From Aquimarina latercula DSM 2041 (GTDB taxonomy: Bacteria; Bacteroidota; Bacteroidia; Flavobacteriales; Flavobacteriaceae): a stretch of 64,000 nt of DNA. Shown in pieces: positions 1-8,316 of this stretch. Position 1 is the stretch's first letter, and the number at the start of each line of letters is the position of its first letter. The translations under genes were made by a program, and so were the position numbers. The DNA lies in NCBI RefSeq assembly GCF_000430645.1, contig NZ_KE387186.1:189583-253582 (forward strand), written 5' to 3'. The notes below the pieces were generated by a model. That model made no database searches. It saw only the letters and a list, made by a program, of their open reading frames with translations, and was not told the DNA's origin.

Positions 1-878
1 GTTAATTCTGTGAATCCGTCATTATTAGCATCAAACTCTTCTCGGTCTCTATTTAATCCAAATACTGTAATTCCAGACATTAAATCATCACTTACAAGAG
101 ATGCGTTGAAGTTTAAAGAGCGATCAGGAATTTCTCCATCTATAAGACCTAGGTATGTTCCTATTTCCCATGTGTTTAGAACTGGATCTTTGGTTATTAT
201 ATTTATGGTTCCTGCAATAGCATTAGAACCATAAAGGGCGGAACCACCACTTCTTACTACTTCAATACGTTCAACAATGTTGGTAGGTATTTGTTCTAGT
301 CCATAAACACTATTTAGTGCACTAAAAACAGCTCTGCTATTTATTAATACCTGGGTGTAACTACCATCTAATCCATTAAGTCTTACTTGGGTGAATCCAC
401 AGTTTTGACAATTGTTTTCGACTCTAACCCCTGGAGAATAGTTCAAACCCTCGGAGATTGATATTGATTGGGTAGCTTCTAGTAGTTTTGGACTTAAAAC
501 ATTTACAACCACAGGAGCGTTTTTTCGATTTACTCTATTTCTAGTGGCGCTTACTACGACTTGATCTAGATTTAAACGATCTTCTCTAAGAATGAATTTT
601 TTTACTGGATTATTAGTTGTTATTGTAATGTTTTCTGTCAAAGTCTGATGTCCTAAAGAGCTGATTTTTATGTGGTAATCTCCTGTAGGAATATTTTTGA
701 TTTCAAAAAAGCCGTCTCCATCCGCAGATGTATATGTATTAAAAGAAGGGTTCGATATTGTTATGTTAGCATAAGGTAATGAAGATTCAGTTGTGTTAAT
801 GTTGCCTTTTAGGTTTCCTGTTTGACCTATTAATAAATAAGAGTTTATTATGGTTAAAAAGAATAGAAATGGTTTCAT
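1..878 (-). CDS. TonB-dependent outer membrane receptor, N-terminal part (runs off the left edge)
   Basis: The start codon is at 876-878 and the gene continues past base 1. The protein opens with a signal peptide (MKPFLFFLTIINSYLLIGQ), then a carboxypeptidase-regulatory-like domain (about residues 22-100), then a plug domain from about residue 115 containing VVVSATR, VRLNGLDGSY and GSNAIAGTINIITK. The plug carries an N-C-Q-N-C-G-F motif, which I associate with HmuR/CirA-like heme or cobalamin receptors of Bacteroidota. Receptors of this kind import siderophores, heme or vitamin B12 with TonB/ExbBD energy. The ligand is an inference; the barrel lies outside the window. A well-spaced promoter precedes the gene. 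Confidence 0.9.
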   Translation of the reverse strand, partial: MKPFLFFLTIINSYLLIGQTGNLKGNINTTESSLPYANITISNPSFNTYTSADGDGFFEIKNIPTGDYHIKISSLGHQTLTENITITTNNPVKKFILREDRLNLDQVVVSATRNRVNRKNAPVVVNVLSPKLLEATQSISISEGLNYSPGVRVENNCQNCGFTQVRLNGLDGSYTQVLINSRAVFSALNSVYGLEQIPTNIVERIEVVRSGGSALYGSNAIAGTINIITKDPVLNTWEIGTYLGLIDGEIPDRSLNFNASLVSDDLMSGITVFGLNRDREEFDANNDGFTEL

Positions 879-911
879 AATTAAATACTATGGCTTCTTT
901 ATTAGTTTCGG

Positions 912-941
912 CAAATTTAAAAAGTTAGTTAAGACTAACAA
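912..941 (-). promoter_or_regulatory. Promoter of the TonB receptor
   Basis: Read on the minus strand, TAAATTTG (912-919) matches the Bacteroidota -7 box TAnnTTTG, and a TTG (939-941) lies exactly 19 nt upstream. Transcription would start near 905, giving a leader of roughly 28 nt. Confidence 0.6.
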
Positions 942-1002
942 ATTGTTTTAACAAATAATAAAGTATATTTTAGTTTAGTTTAAGTTTATTAAATTTTTTA
1001 TA

Positions 1003-1023
1003 TTGGGATAACCTATATTTATA
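1003..1023. repeat. 21-bp dispersed repeat, copy 1 (core GGGATAACCTATATTTA)
   Basis: The 21 bases here are identical to 22913-22933. Both copies sit in an intergenic region between divergently transcribed genes, in the same orientation. The role is unknown; a shared regulator or alternative sigma-factor site is possible. Confidence 0.5.
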
Positions 1024-1077
1024 GTTATAATAGATCTTTTGAACTCGTTATTTTATAATTTGATTAAAGAATAATCA

Positions 1078-1185
1078 ATGAAATATTTTAGTTTGAAGAT
1101 TGGAGATGTTATCTTTACAGGAAGACCAATTAGAAGGTTTGCAATAAAAGCACAATATTTATTGATTGGTTTTATAGAAGGATAA
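1078..1185 (+). pseudogene. Relic of a fumarylacetoacetate hydrolase family gene (3' end only)
   Basis: The 35 codons from ATG 1078 to TAA 1183-1185 encode MKYFSLKIGDVIFTG, then a degraded stretch, then GFIEG. Fumarylacetoacetate hydrolases end with a block like YFxLxxGDxIFTGTPxGV...GxIEG, so this matches in sequence and spacing. An in-frame TAA lies two codons upstream and nothing else of the family is visible, so it is a decayed 3' fragment. From memory, a fumarylacetoacetate hydrolase gene often lies just upstream of the Hpt-cinA genes in Flavobacteriaceae, which would explain the remnant. Confidence 0.5.
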
Positions 1186-1212
1186 TAATTTTTTTCAATT
1201 ATAATTAAGTAA

Positions 1213-1551
1213 ATGAGTAAAAGTTACAGCTTAGAGAGTGTAAATGAATTATCAGGTGGTGATGATGAATTTATAACAGTATTGGTTCAAACGTTTTTAG
1301 AAGAAATACCTCCTGATCTTGAAGGTATGGGGCAAGCAGTTAAAGATAACGATCCTAAGACTGCCTATCAATTCGCTCATAAAATGAAACCTAATCTACA
1401 ATTATTTGGAATTGATCTTTTAAAAGAAATTAAACAAGTTGAAGCTTGGTCAAAATCTGGTATGGATCAATCTGAAATATCTTCTATTCTTGATCATATT
1501 ACGGCAACTGTTAATGGTGCAATTGAAGACCTGAAAGTTGATTTTCAATAA
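1213..1551 (+). CDS. Hpt domain phosphotransfer protein
   Basis: A 112-residue stand-alone histidine phosphotransfer (Hpt) domain, all helical. The phosphorylatable residue is His56 in the motif AHKMKPN, a variant of the usual HxLKG. Such proteins relay phosphate between hybrid sensor kinases and response regulators in the cytoplasm; the partners are not in this window. It ends two bases before cinA, so the two are probably cotranscribed. The leader holds the fumarylacetoacetate hydrolase relic and no clear -7 box. Confidence 0.85.
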   Translation: MSKSYSLESVNELSGGDDEFITVLVQTFLEEIPPDLEGMGQAVKDNDPKTAYQFAHKMKPNLQLFGIDLLKEIKQVEAWSKSGMDQSEISSILDHITATVNGAIEDLKVDFQ

Positions 1552-1553
1552 AT

Positions 1554-2795
1554 ATGCTTGCAGAAATAATTACCATAGGAGACGAAATTCTTATTGGACA
1601 GATTGTAGATTCTAATTCCGCTTTTATAGGAAAAGAACTTAATAAAATAGGTGTTGATGTTTATCAGATTACTTCTATTCAAGATGATAAGCAACATATT
1701 CTCAATGCACTAGAAGAAGCAAAAAACAGAGTGGATATTGTGCTTATTACTGGTGGTTTAGGACCTACTAAGGATGATATTACGAAGCACACTATTTGTG
1801 AATTTTTTGATGATGCATTGGTTCAAAATGAAAAGGTTTTACGACATATCGAATCGATTTTCGCAAAGTATATACAAACTCCAATTACTGATATTAATCG
1901 AATGCAGGCACTTGTTCCTAGTACTTCTATAGTATTGATGAATCAATATGGGACAGCTCCTGGTATGTGGTTGGAGAAAGATGAGACAGTTTTTGTGTCT
2001 ATGCCAGGCGTTCCCTTTGAGATGAAAAACCTTATGACGGATGAGGTGTTGCCAAAACTTCAAGAACGATTTGATAGACCATTTATAATTCATAAGACAG
2101 TGCTGACTTATGGACTAGGAGAAAGTGCAATTGCTGAAAAAATAGAGGCCTGGGAAGATGATTTACCAGCCTTTATTAAATTGGCTTATTTACCAAATCT
2201 AGGAAGAGTTAGATTGCGACTTTCTGCACGTGGAACAAATGAGAAATTGTTAATTGATACCATTGAAGAAAGAATAGTTGATTTAAAGGTTCTTATTGGT
2301 GATATTATTGTTGGTTATGAAGAAGATGAATCTATTGAGGTGTTAATTGGTAAAATATTGACCTCTCAAGGACATTTTCTTGCTGTTGCAGAAAGTTGTA
2401 CAGGAGGTAAAATTGCACAGTCTATTACTTCTTATCCTGGGACATCTTCATTTTTTAAAGGAGGAGCAGTAACGTATGCTACTCAATCCAAAAGTGATAT
2501 TTTAGGGGTTTCAGAGGAAATAATAAAACAGTTTACTGTTACAAGTAAAGAAGTTGCAGAGGCTATGGCTTTGGGTGCAAAAGATAAATTTAAATCCGAT
2601 TATGCTATTGCTACAACAGGAAACGCTGGTCCAACAAAAGGAGATGGTGATGTCGAAGTGGGAACAGTTTTTATTGCGATAGCCACACCAGAAAGAGTTT
2701 TTTCTAAGAAATTTGTATTTAGCAATAACAGAGAGCGCACTATAGGTAAGGCTGTTAATAAATCTTTTGAGCTTCTTCTTGATGAATTGAGCTAG
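1554..2795 (+). CDS. cinA: CinA family protein (competence/damage-inducible protein; NMN deamidase domain)
   Basis: 413 residues, normal full length. The N-terminal molybdopterin-binding-like (MoaB/MogA) domain starts EIITIGDEILIGQIVDSNS and contains GGLGPTKDD. The C-terminal PncC-type nicotinamide-mononucleotide amidohydrolase domain (from about residue 250) contains AESCTGG and ATTGNAGP; the second motif has Asn where Ile is usual (GIAGP). The enzyme recycles NMN in pyridine nucleotide salvage and may hydrolyse ADP-ribose. It follows the Hpt gene by 2 nt. In relatives it is normally followed directly by rpmB; here three minus-strand paralogs intervene. Confidence 0.93.
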   Translation: MLAEIITIGDEILIGQIVDSNSAFIGKELNKIGVDVYQITSIQDDKQHILNALEEAKNRVDIVLITGGLGPTKDDITKHTICEFFDDALVQNEKVLRHIESIFAKYIQTPITDINRMQALVPSTSIVLMNQYGTAPGMWLEKDETVFVSMPGVPFEMKNLMTDEVLPKLQERFDRPFIIHKTVLTYGLGESAIAEKIEAWEDDLPAFIKLAYLPNLGRVRLRLSARGTNEKLLIDTIEERIVDLKVLIGDIIVGYEEDESIEVLIGKILTSQGHFLAVAESCTGGKIAQSITSYPGTSSFFKGGAVTYATQSKSDILGVSEEIIKQFTVTSKEVAEAMALGAKDKFKSDYAIATTGNAGPTKGDGDVEVGTVFIAIATPERVFSKKFVFSNNRERTIGKAVNKSFELLLDELS

Positions 2796-2800
2796 TTTTG

Positions 2801-3202
2801 TTAACCATTTAGTAGTTCTTTTGACCATATGATCGCCTCTTCTAAATTACTAAAATTATAAAATGGTTTCTGTGCAAAATGCTTTTCAATTTCAGTGGAT
2901 TTTTCAGTTAATAGGTTATAAGTAATTACTCCGTATCCTTTAAAATTATCCATATATAAAAATGGACAATCTAAATAATCCGTTGGGATTATAGAGTGAG
3001 AATTTATTCTATTGGATATGTATGTGAATGGTTGTCCGTTTCCAAAGTGTTTTTGTACTATAGGGATGAGATCCTGAAGCTTTCCTAATGTAATGGTAAC
3101 CCCCTCTTTTATTTCTGCAATAATATAGTTGTCATAAATATAGTAAGTACCTAGTTTCAGGTCATATCGTTCTATTAAAGTGTTGTTTGTGTTGATGGTC
3201 AT
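2801..3202 (-). CDS. SpoIIAA/STAS-like small protein, paralog 1 of 3
   Basis: 133 residues, no signal peptide or membrane segment. The layout (short strands, EIKEGVTIT, then PFTYISNRINSHSI, GYGVITYN and an amphipathic C-terminal helix with EEAIIWSKEL) resembles the SpoIIAA/STAS-like fold seen in many uncharacterised Flavobacteriaceae proteins; the fold is an inference. It is the most divergent of three consecutive same-strand copies (with 3429-3842 and 3988-4389). Its 3' end lies 5 bp from that of cinA, convergently, with no obvious terminator between. Function unknown. Confidence 0.8.
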   Translation of the reverse strand: MTINTNNTLIERYDLKLGTYYIYDNYIIAEIKEGVTITLGKLQDLIPIVQKHFGNGQPFTYISNRINSHSIIPTDYLDCPFLYMDNFKGYGVITYNLLTEKSTEIEKHFAQKPFYNFSNLEEAIIWSKELLNG

Positions 3203-3428
3203 AACTTTTGTCTTTTTATTAGTTATGAATCGGTCGAGTTCTTAAGTAGATAATTTCTTTTTAAATGCTGAATTTCAATATTTTATGAAATTTTTGTGAA
3301 TTTCAAACGTTTTAGTTGTTTAGGATGCTAATCAGCTACTTATAAATTAGATGCTATTGACTTAGATATTGAGGACATTGCTTTTTTGTAAAAAACTTAA
3401 GTGTATTTAACTTATGTTACTTTAAAGG

Positions 3429-3842
3429 TTAATCAAGATCTGATAGTGGTTTAATAAGTTCTTGTGCCCATAACAAAGCTTCATTGAGATCATCAAAAAT
3501 TTTAGTTTCATTTTCTAGGAAAGACTGTTCAAGAGTTGCTACCTTGGTGTTAATAGCATCATAAGTTACTACACCATACCCAATAAAGTTGGGAAATAAT
3601 TTAGATGATTTAAAATGTCCAGTAGGAACAAAGGAATATGAATTTTTTCTATTAGAAATATATACAAATGGAGTAGAGGTTCCATAATAAGAATGAATTA
3701 TCTCAAATAATTCACTGCAATTTTCGAAGGTTAGGGTAACTCCTTCTTTTACTTCAGAAATAATATGATTCTTATAAAAGTAAAATAATCCAATAGCAAG
3801 CTCATGCTTGTGAAGAAGCTTTTTGTTAAAATCATGAATCAT
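3429..3842 (-). CDS. SpoIIAA/STAS-like small protein, paralog 2 of 3
   Basis: 137 residues. It shares with paralog 3 the blocks STPFVYI-NR-NSYSF-PT-HFKS-KLFPN, GYGVVTY-AIN and LEQSFL...TKIFDDLNEALLWAQEL. The conserved centre (Y-I-[ST]-N-R-x-N-S) is present in all three copies and is the likely functional surface. No catalytic residues are recognised. The spacers between copies (226 and 145 bp) are large enough for separate promoters, so these may be individually expressed. It probably arose by tandem duplication. Confidence 0.8.
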   Translation of the reverse strand: MIHDFNKKLLHKHELAIGLFYFYKNHIISEVKEGVTLTFENCSELFEIIHSYYGTSTPFVYISNRKNSYSFVPTGHFKSSKLFPNFIGYGVVTYDAINTKVATLEQSFLENETKIFDDLNEALLWAQELIKPLSDLD

Positions 3843-3987
3843 GTCTAAATAAAATGTTTTCCAATTACCGTTGTAATATACTCATTTTCATAGAAAAGGT
3901 CGATTTAACAGCTTTAAAACAATACAGTTTTATGTTTTTAGTTAATTTTTTAAAAATAATTAAATACAATCAGGTGTAATGATGGAT

Positions 3988-4389
3988 TTAATCAACTGTA
4001 ATTATTTCGTCTACCCAAAGTACCGCTTCCTTTAGATTGTCAAATATTTTGGTTGGAACATCAAGAAAGGATTGTTCTAAAGAAGCTATTTTGTTATTAA
4101 TTGCATTGTAAGTTACGACACCATATCCTTTTAAATTTGGGAATAACTTCCCGGATTTGAAATGAGTAGTGGGTTCAAAAGAGTAAGAATTGATTCTATT
4201 CGTAATGTATACAAAAGGGGTGCTGATTCCATAATACTCCTTTGCTAACAAAAATAATTTATTTGCTTTGTCATAATTTATGGAAGCTCCCTCTTTCATT
4301 TCAGAAACTAAGTAATTTTTATAAAAATGAAAAGACCCTATATCAAGCTCATGTGTACGAATGAAATTATTATTGTTGTCCGGTAGCAT
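3988..4389 (-). CDS. SpoIIAA/STAS-like small protein, paralog 3 of 3
   Basis: 133 residues, closest to paralog 2. Contains EMKEGASINYDKANKLF, STPFVYITNRINSYSF, GYGVVTYNAIN and a C-terminal helix with LKEAVLWVDEI. It is cytoplasmic, with no signal peptide. It is first in the minus-strand run of three. The array splits cinA from rpmB, genes usually adjacent in this family of bacteria, which suggests insertion into a conserved block. Function unknown. Confidence 0.8.
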   Translation of the reverse strand: MLPDNNNNFIRTHELDIGSFHFYKNYLVSEMKEGASINYDKANKLFLLAKEYYGISTPFVYITNRINSYSFEPTTHFKSGKLFPNLKGYGVVTYNAINNKIASLEQSFLDVPTKIFDNLKEAVLWVDEIITVD

Positions 4390-4512
4390 CGCATTATTTT
4401 TTTCTAATATACAATTTAGACGGTATATAATGGTAATAAATAATAAGGTATTTTATGTTTTCCTTAACAGTATTTGGAGTTTGATTTTTTGATCTAAACT
4501 TTAGTACAAAAA

Positions 4513-4534
4513 AAGCGGATCCTAAGATCCGCTT
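4513..4534 (-). terminator. Intrinsic terminator on the minus strand without an obvious upstream gene
   Basis: A perfect stem AAGCGGATC/GATCCGCTT with loop CTAA. On the minus strand it is followed by a run of seven T. No minus-strand gene lies between it and rpmB, so it either ends a small untranslated RNA starting around 4790 or insulates the paralog array. Confidence 0.55.
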
Positions 4535-4800
4535 GTTTACTACTCAATTACCCCATATCAAGTAGTTAGTTACAGTTATGAAAACTAACTGGTGTAAAAT
4601 TAATTCTAATCTTTGATTTACTATACAGGTATAAATACGTGTTTTTAAATAGAAAGTGTTGATGTAGTTAAAAACTAATAGCGGTATCTTTGTATTACCT
4701 GATTATAAGGTGCTTTTTTACATTAACCTCTTTAATAGTAGCGTTGTAATACTTTAAATGAGTTTTTTTTGAAAAAACAGAAAAAATTACAAAACTATTA

Positions 4801-4831
4801 TTGGTGGTTCGGTAAATAATTCGTTAATTTG
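4801..4831 (+). promoter_or_regulatory. Proximal promoter of rpmB-rpmG-DUF4295
   Basis: TTG (4801-4803), 20-nt spacer, then TTAATTTG (4824-4831), one mismatch from TAnnTTTG, followed by GCACC. It lies 36 bp before the rpmB start. Confidence 0.5.
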
Positions 4832-4867
4832 CACCCTGTTTTGAAATAATACCAAAATTAAGAAGAG

Positions 4868-5107
4868 ATGTCAAGAGTTTGCGAGCTTACAGGTAAAAAA
4901 GCGATGGTGGGAAATAACGTTTCTCATGCGATGAATAAAACAAAACGTAAATTCAACGCGAATTTAATAAAAAAGCGTTTTTATATTCCTGATGAAGATC
5001 GTTGGGTAACACTTAAGGTGTCTACTGCAGCGTTAAAAAATATAAATAAAAACGGTATTGCTGCTGTTTTAAAAGAAGCAAAAGCTAAAGGTTTCTTAAC
5101 AAAATAA
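4868..5107 (+). CDS. rpmB: 50S ribosomal protein L28
   Basis: 79 residues, the normal bacterial L28 length, beginning MSRVCELTGKKAMVGNNVSH with the typical N-terminal block and a basic C-terminus. A component of the large ribosomal subunit. It is first of a compact operon with rpmG (24-nt spacer) and the DUF4295 gene (4-nt spacer), an arrangement typical of Bacteroidota. The leader is AT-rich without a Shine-Dalgarno sequence, as usual in this phylum. Confidence 0.97.
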   Translation: MSRVCELTGKKAMVGNNVSHAMNKTKRKFNANLIKKRFYIPDEDRWVTLKVSTAALKNINKNGIAAVLKEAKAKGFLTK

Positions 5108-5131
5108 TTCAGCTTCTAAAAAGATACTATA

Positions 5132-5314
5132 ATGGCAAAGAAAGGTAATAGAGTTCAGGTAATCTTAGAATGTACAGAGCATAAAGCTTCTGGTAAACCA
5201 GGTACATCAAGATATATTACAACGAAAAACAAAAAGAACACTCCTGATAGAATGGAAATAAAGAAATTTAATCCTATTCTTAAAAAAATGACTGTTCATA
5301 AAGAAATAAAATAA
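5132..5314 (+). CDS. rpmG: 50S ribosomal protein L33
   Basis: 60 residues. It has the L33 hallmarks (VILECTEHK, SRYITTKNKKNTPDRMEIKKF, NPILKK). Only one Cys is present and the Zn-binding CxxC pairs are absent, so this is a zinc-independent (C-minus) form. A large-subunit protein near the E site. Cotranscribed with rpmB and the DUF4295 gene. Confidence 0.96.
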   Translation: MAKKGNRVQVILECTEHKASGKPGTSRYITTKNKKNTPDRMEIKKFNPILKKMTVHKEIK

Positions 5315-5318
5315 GACA

Positions 5319-5471
5319 ATGGCAAAGAAATCAGTAGCATCGTTACAGACAGGATCAAAGAGATTGACCAAAGCTATTAAGATGGTTAAATCTCCAAAAA
5401 CGGGAGCATATACTTTTGTAGAGTCTATTATGCAGCCTGATGCAGTAAATGACTTTTTTAAGAAAAAGTAA
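5319..5471 (+). CDS. DUF4295 family small basic protein
   Basis: A 50-residue open frame from ATG 5319 to TAA 5469-5471, starting 4 nt after rpmG. The product begins MAKKSVASLQTGSKRLTKAI and ends DAVNDFFKKK. It matches the DUF4295 family, which is restricted to Bacteroidota and almost always follows rpmB-rpmG. The high Lys/Arg content and position suggest a ribosome-associated protein, but no function is established. Short length makes it easy to miss in gene calling. Confidence 0.9.
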   Translation: MAKKSVASLQTGSKRLTKAIKMVKSPKTGAYTFVESIMQPDAVNDFFKKK

Positions 5472-5491
5472 TTCGTAAGAAAATATTTTAA

Positions 5492-5533
5492 AAAGAAGCC
5501 GTTTCAATTTTATTGGAATGGCTCTTTCTTTTT
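5492..5533 (+). terminator. Terminator of the rpmB operon
   Basis: A long stem pairs 5492-5508 with 5512-5531 (core GCCGTTTCAAT / ATTGGAATGGC, with G-U pairs), followed by a T-rich tract. It separates the ribosomal operon from ftsY. Confidence 0.55.
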
Positions 5534-5594
5534 ATATTTATACGATTTTATGGATATATCCATATTTAACTTATTAGCATTCTGAATATAACAC

Positions 5595-6548
5595 ATGAGT
5601 TTGTTTAAAAAAATATTCTCTTCTGAGAAAAAAGAAACCCTAGATAAAGGGTTAGAGAAATCTAAAACCACCTTTTTTTCTAAATTAAGTAAGGCAGTTG
5701 CCGGTAAATCTAAGGTAGATGATGATGTATTAGATAACCTTGAAGAAGTTTTGGTTACTAGTGATGTGGGAGTGAAAACTACCATAAAAGTTATAGAAAG
5801 AATAGAAAACCGCGTAGCAAAGGATAAATATTTGGGGACAGAAGAATTAAATCAAATTCTTAGAGAAGAGATTGCAGGTTTACTTTCTGAAACTAATTCA
5901 GGAGAAGCTACGGATTTTGAGATTCCAGCAAATAAAAAACCATATGTTTTAATGGTGGTAGGCGTAAATGGTGTTGGAAAAACTACTACTATAGGTAAAT
6001 TGGCTTATCAGTTTAATAAAAAAGGTTTAAAGGTGGTTTTAGGCGCAGCTGACACGTTTAGAGCGGCCGCAATCGACCAGTTGCAAGTTTGGGCGGATAG
6101 AGTAGATGTTCCTATTGTAAAGCAAGATATGGGTAGTGACCCAGCATCTGTTGCCTTTGATACGTTAGAGTCTGGAGTAAATCAAGATGCAGATGTGATT
6201 ATTATAGATACAGCCGGTAGATTACATAATAAAGTAAACTTGATGAATGAATTAACCAAAGTAAAGCGAGTGATGCAGAAAGTAGTAGGAGATGCTCCTC
6301 ATGATGTTTTATTAGTTTTAGATGGTTCTACTGGTCAAAATGCATTTGAGCAAGCAAAACAATTTACAGCTGCTACAGAAGTAACTTCATTAGCTGTAAC
6401 TAAATTGGATGGAACGGCAAAAGGAGGAGTGGTTATTGGAATTAGTGATCAATTTCAGATTCCTGTAAAATATATTGGTGTAGGAGAAGGGATTGAAGAT
6501 CTTCAGGTATTTAATAAATACGAATTTGTAGACTCCTTTTTTAAGTAG
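5595..6548 (+). CDS. ftsY: Signal recognition particle receptor FtsY
   Basis: 317 residues, with a short acidic N-terminal region as usual in Bacteroidota, then the NG GTPase domain. Visible motifs are G1 GVNGVGKTTT (about 123-132), DTFRAAAIDQL, DTAGR and TKLDGTAKGG. It docks the SRP-ribosome complex at the inner membrane for co-translational insertion of membrane proteins. Order with rpmB-rpmG-DUF4295 is conserved in Bacteroidota, and rimO, usually next, lies 3 kb downstream after two accessory genes. Confidence 0.96.
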   Translation: MSLFKKIFSSEKKETLDKGLEKSKTTFFSKLSKAVAGKSKVDDDVLDNLEEVLVTSDVGVKTTIKVIERIENRVAKDKYLGTEELNQILREEIAGLLSETNSGEATDFEIPANKKPYVLMVVGVNGVGKTTTIGKLAYQFNKKGLKVVLGAADTFRAAAIDQLQVWADRVDVPIVKQDMGSDPASVAFDTLESGVNQDADVIIIDTAGRLHNKVNLMNELTKVKRVMQKVVGDAPHDVLLVLDGSTGQNAFEQAKQFTAATEVTSLAVTKLDGTAKGGVVIGISDQFQIPVKYIGVGEGIEDLQVFNKYEFVDSFFK

Positions 6549-6575
6549 TAAATACTGTTACCGAATAGTTAAAAA

Positions 6576-6608
6576 GGTGTTATGCTATAAGCATAGCACC
6601 TTTTTTTT
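6576..6608 (+). terminator. ftsY terminator
   Basis: An 11-bp stem GGTGTTATGCT/AGCATAGCACC (one G-U pair) with a 3-nt loop, followed by eight T. It sits 28 bp after the ftsY stop. Confidence 0.85.
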
Positions 6609-6648
6609 ATATTTTCATTCTTGAAAATACCTTGATAATCTTCGTTCA

Positions 6649-8316
6649 ATGAAGAAAGTACTATATTTTTTAATATCGGTTTTAATTTTTATTTCTTGTA
6701 AAAAAGAAAAAGAGAAATCGCAAAAAGAGTTGCAACCTAAAGTAATTTGGGAGTCTTATGATGAATCTGAAGATTTAAAAGCAACACTAGATTTAGAGCA
6801 ATCAAGAATGCATTTAAAACTTGTAAACTCTAAAGTTTTAGATAAAAATAAGATTTGGAAATCGTTAGAGTCTGAATTGGATTATTTTTCTGAAGAAGAT
6901 TATAATACATTAAAACCTCTCATTTTAGAAAAGGATATTCCTTCTTTGCAAACAAGTATAAAACAAGGAGAGCTTACCTATGAGAAATTGGTGCTTTTTT
7001 ATTTGTATCGCATTAGAAAATATGAAAGTGACAACTCACTTTCTTTAAATGCGTTGATATCTTTAAACCCAAAAGTAGTAGAACAGGCAAGAGTGTTGGA
7101 TAAAGTTGATAAAAATATCATCGATATTAATTCAGTTTTTGGAATGCCAATCATACTAAAAGATAATATTGGTGCTAACAATATGTATACAACTGCGGGT
7201 GCTATAGCGTTGCAAAAGAATAAGACAAAAAATGCTTTTATAACGAAACGTTTATTAGATCACAATGCATTAATTTTAGGTAAAGCAAACCTTAGCGAGT
7301 GGGCATATTTTCTTTGTATTGGCTGCCCTGTTGGATATAGTGCGATAGGAGGTCAAACTCTTAACCCATATGGTAGAATGGTTTTCGAAAGCGGAGGATC
7401 TAGTTCTGGTAGTGGTGCCGTTGTTGCTGCGAATTTTTGTGTAGCAGCTATTGGGACAGAAACAAGTGGTTCTATATTGTCTCCCTCGAGTCAGAACTCT
7501 GTAGTAGGATTAAAACCTACTATTGGAGTTTTTAGTAGAAGTGGAATTGTACCTATTTCCAGTACGTTAGATACTCCAGGGCCTATGACAAAATCAGTGA
7601 TTGATAACGCAATTTTATATAATGCATTTTTGGGTAAGGATACTTCAGATAGTGCCTCTGTTCAGGTAAAAACAGTTTCATTATCCGAAATTACAAATAC
7701 CAACTTAGTAGGAAAAAAGTTTGGCGTCTTGAAAGCATATCTTAAAGATTCACTCTATGCCGGAGCGGTGAAAAATATTAAAAATTCAGGAGCAGAAATA
7801 TTTGAGTTAGAGCCTAAAAATACTGATCTTCCTGGTTTTTTGACAATTTTAAATATCGATATGAAACACGATCTCCCTCAATATATAGCTAATTATGCAA
7901 GTGATAGTATCGCCATAAAAACTATTGAAGATATTATTACATTTAATCAGCAAGACTCATTGATAAGAATGCCATACGGTCAAGCATTGTTAGAAGGAAT
8001 AATGAGTGATAGTACGACAACAAAAGAATTGAAAACGATCAAGGAAAATTTAAAGAGTGTGTCTAGAAATTATTTTGATACTCATCTAGATAAACATAAT
8101 TTGGATGCTATTTTATCCATAAATAATTATCACGCTGGATACGCTGCTGTTGCCAAATATCCAGCCGTAACAGTTCCGATGGGCTATACGGATAAAGGAG
8201 AACCTAAGAGTTTAACTTTTATTGCAAAGTCATTTTCTGAAAATAAATTGTTAGCATTGGCATTTGCTTATGAACGAATTTCAAAAGAACGTCGAGCACC
8301 ATTAAAGTATAATTAA
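6649..8316 (+). CDS. Amidase-signature family lipoprotein
   Basis: 555 residues. The N-terminus MKKVLYFLISVLIFISCKK is a lipoprotein signal with Cys17. The amidase signature follows: the catalytic Lys is K171 in MPIILKDNIG, the Gly/Ser-rich loop GGSSSGSG is at about 249-256, and the nucleophile loop is ETSGSILSP. The family uses a Ser-cisSer-Lys triad to hydrolyse amide bonds, and envelope-located members may act on amino acid amides or peptides; the substrate is unknown. It overlaps the stop of the convergent serine hydrolase gene by 4 bp, so no terminator fits between them. Confidence 0.9.
   Translation: MKKVLYFLISVLIFISCKKEKEKSQKELQPKVIWESYDESEDLKATLDLEQSRMHLKLVNSKVLDKNKIWKSLESELDYFSEEDYNTLKPLILEKDIPSLQTSIKQGELTYEKLVLFYLYRIRKYESDNSLSLNALISLNPKVVEQARVLDKVDKNIIDINSVFGMPIILKDNIGANNMYTTAGAIALQKNKTKNAFITKRLLDHNALILGKANLSEWAYFLCIGCPVGYSAIGGQTLNPYGRMVFESGGSSSGSGAVVAANFCVAAIGTETSGSILSPSSQNSVVGLKPTIGVFSRSGIVPISSTLDTPGPMTKSVIDNAILYNAFLGKDTSDSASVQVKTVSLSEITNTNLVGKKFGVLKAYLKDSLYAGAVKNIKNSGAEIFELEPKNTDLPGFLTILNIDMKHDLPQYIANYASDSIAIKTIEDIITFNQQDSLIRMPYGQALLEGIMSDSTTTKELKTIKENLKSVSRNYFDTHLDKHNLDAILSINNYHAGYAAVAKYPAVTVPMGYTDKGEPKSLTFIAKSFSENKLLALAFAYERISKERRAPLKYN

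Larger units (their letters stand above)
4390..4867. other. Intergenic region before the ribosomal protein operon
   Basis: No coding sequence is convincing here. It holds the orphan minus-strand terminator (4513-4534), an 8-bp inverted repeat AGTTAGTT/AACTAACT around 4563-4591, a plus-strand TATCTTTG box (4685-4692) that could be a distal rpmB promoter, a minus-strand TAGTTTTG box (4790-4797), and the proximal rpmB promoter (4801-4831). Confidence 0.5.
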
